From Bremerella alba (GTDB lineage Bacteria > Planctomycetota > Planctomycetia > Pirellulales > Pirellulaceae), in the NCBI RefSeq assembly GCF_013618625.1, contig NZ_JABRWO010000005.1:349977-413976 (forward strand): DNA of 64,000 nucleotides, given 5' to 3'. The translations under genes were made by a program, and so were the position numbers. The stretch's first letter is position 1. Every line of letters starts with the position of its first letter. A model generated the notes under the pieces. The model was not told the origin of the DNA, did not search any database, and was given only the letters and a program-made list of their open reading frames with translations. Positions 63,963 to 64,000 of the stretch are shown piece by piece.

Positions 63963-64000
63963 AATGGTGCTCTTGTGTGGTGTTGGGTTGGTAGGGCCCG

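Overview
The window looks like a chromosomal segment of a planctomycete of the Pirellulaceae (Blastopirellula/Bremerella-like). Supporting signs are a DUF1559 prepilin-like protein at the left edge, a DUF1570 HExxH protein, a sulfatase, Tat-exported Gfo/Idh/MocA and PhoD proteins, two PQQ-type beta-propeller proteins, small secreted proteins without known family, moderately high GC and almost no long operons. No rRNA or tRNA gene was found.

Region 1 (1-15.4 kb) holds a SelA-like PLP protein without its catalytic lysine, an iron/heme locus on the minus strand (hemP, a TonB-family gene, a large CHASE-PAS hybrid histidine kinase), a COG0523 GTPase, proC, a lysine-rich histone-like protein, ettA and guaA. 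guaA has a good promoter followed at once by a terminator-like hairpin. A strong terminator with no gene in front of it suggests a small RNA between ettA and guaA.

Region 2 (15.4-19.7 kb) is accessory DNA. It contains the 3' end of an integron integrase, a perfect palindrome at its stop codon that resembles an attI core, two cassettes with recognisable attC sites, a frameshifted RAYT transposase bounded by 19-bp inverted repeats, a partial second copy of that element, a lower-GC gene between the copies, and an unexplained stretch rich in possible RNA structure.

Region 3 (19.7-37.4 kb) carries surE, a sulfatase, a TPR protein, csrA with a likely self-binding hairpin in its leader, a DegT-family aminotransferase whose homology starts upstream of any usual start codon, a lipoprotein hydrolase, a second longer csrA, enolase, riboflavin synthase with rsmA, an exonuclease/phosphatase-family protein and PhoD.

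Region 4 (37.4-42.3 kb) is the most unusual biochemical locus: one polypeptide joining a fatty acyl-AMP ligase, an acyl carrier protein and an alpha-oxoamine synthase, followed by an aldo/keto reductase. It could make a sphingoid-like long-chain aminoketone from a free fatty acid and an amino acid.

Region 5 (42.4-64 kb) has an outer-membrane barrel, a TraB-family protein, a sugar isomerase-like protein, arfB, a UVR-motif protein, a Tat oxidoreductase, a two-unit ABC permease without partners, a DUF1570 protein, nnrE, a diadenylate cyclase-like protein, an alpha-toroid-like protein, a HEAT lipoprotein and an SPFH protein with a helical partner. Several families of short palindromic repeats lie in the gaps across the whole window, and one copy has become part of a coding sequence near the right edge.
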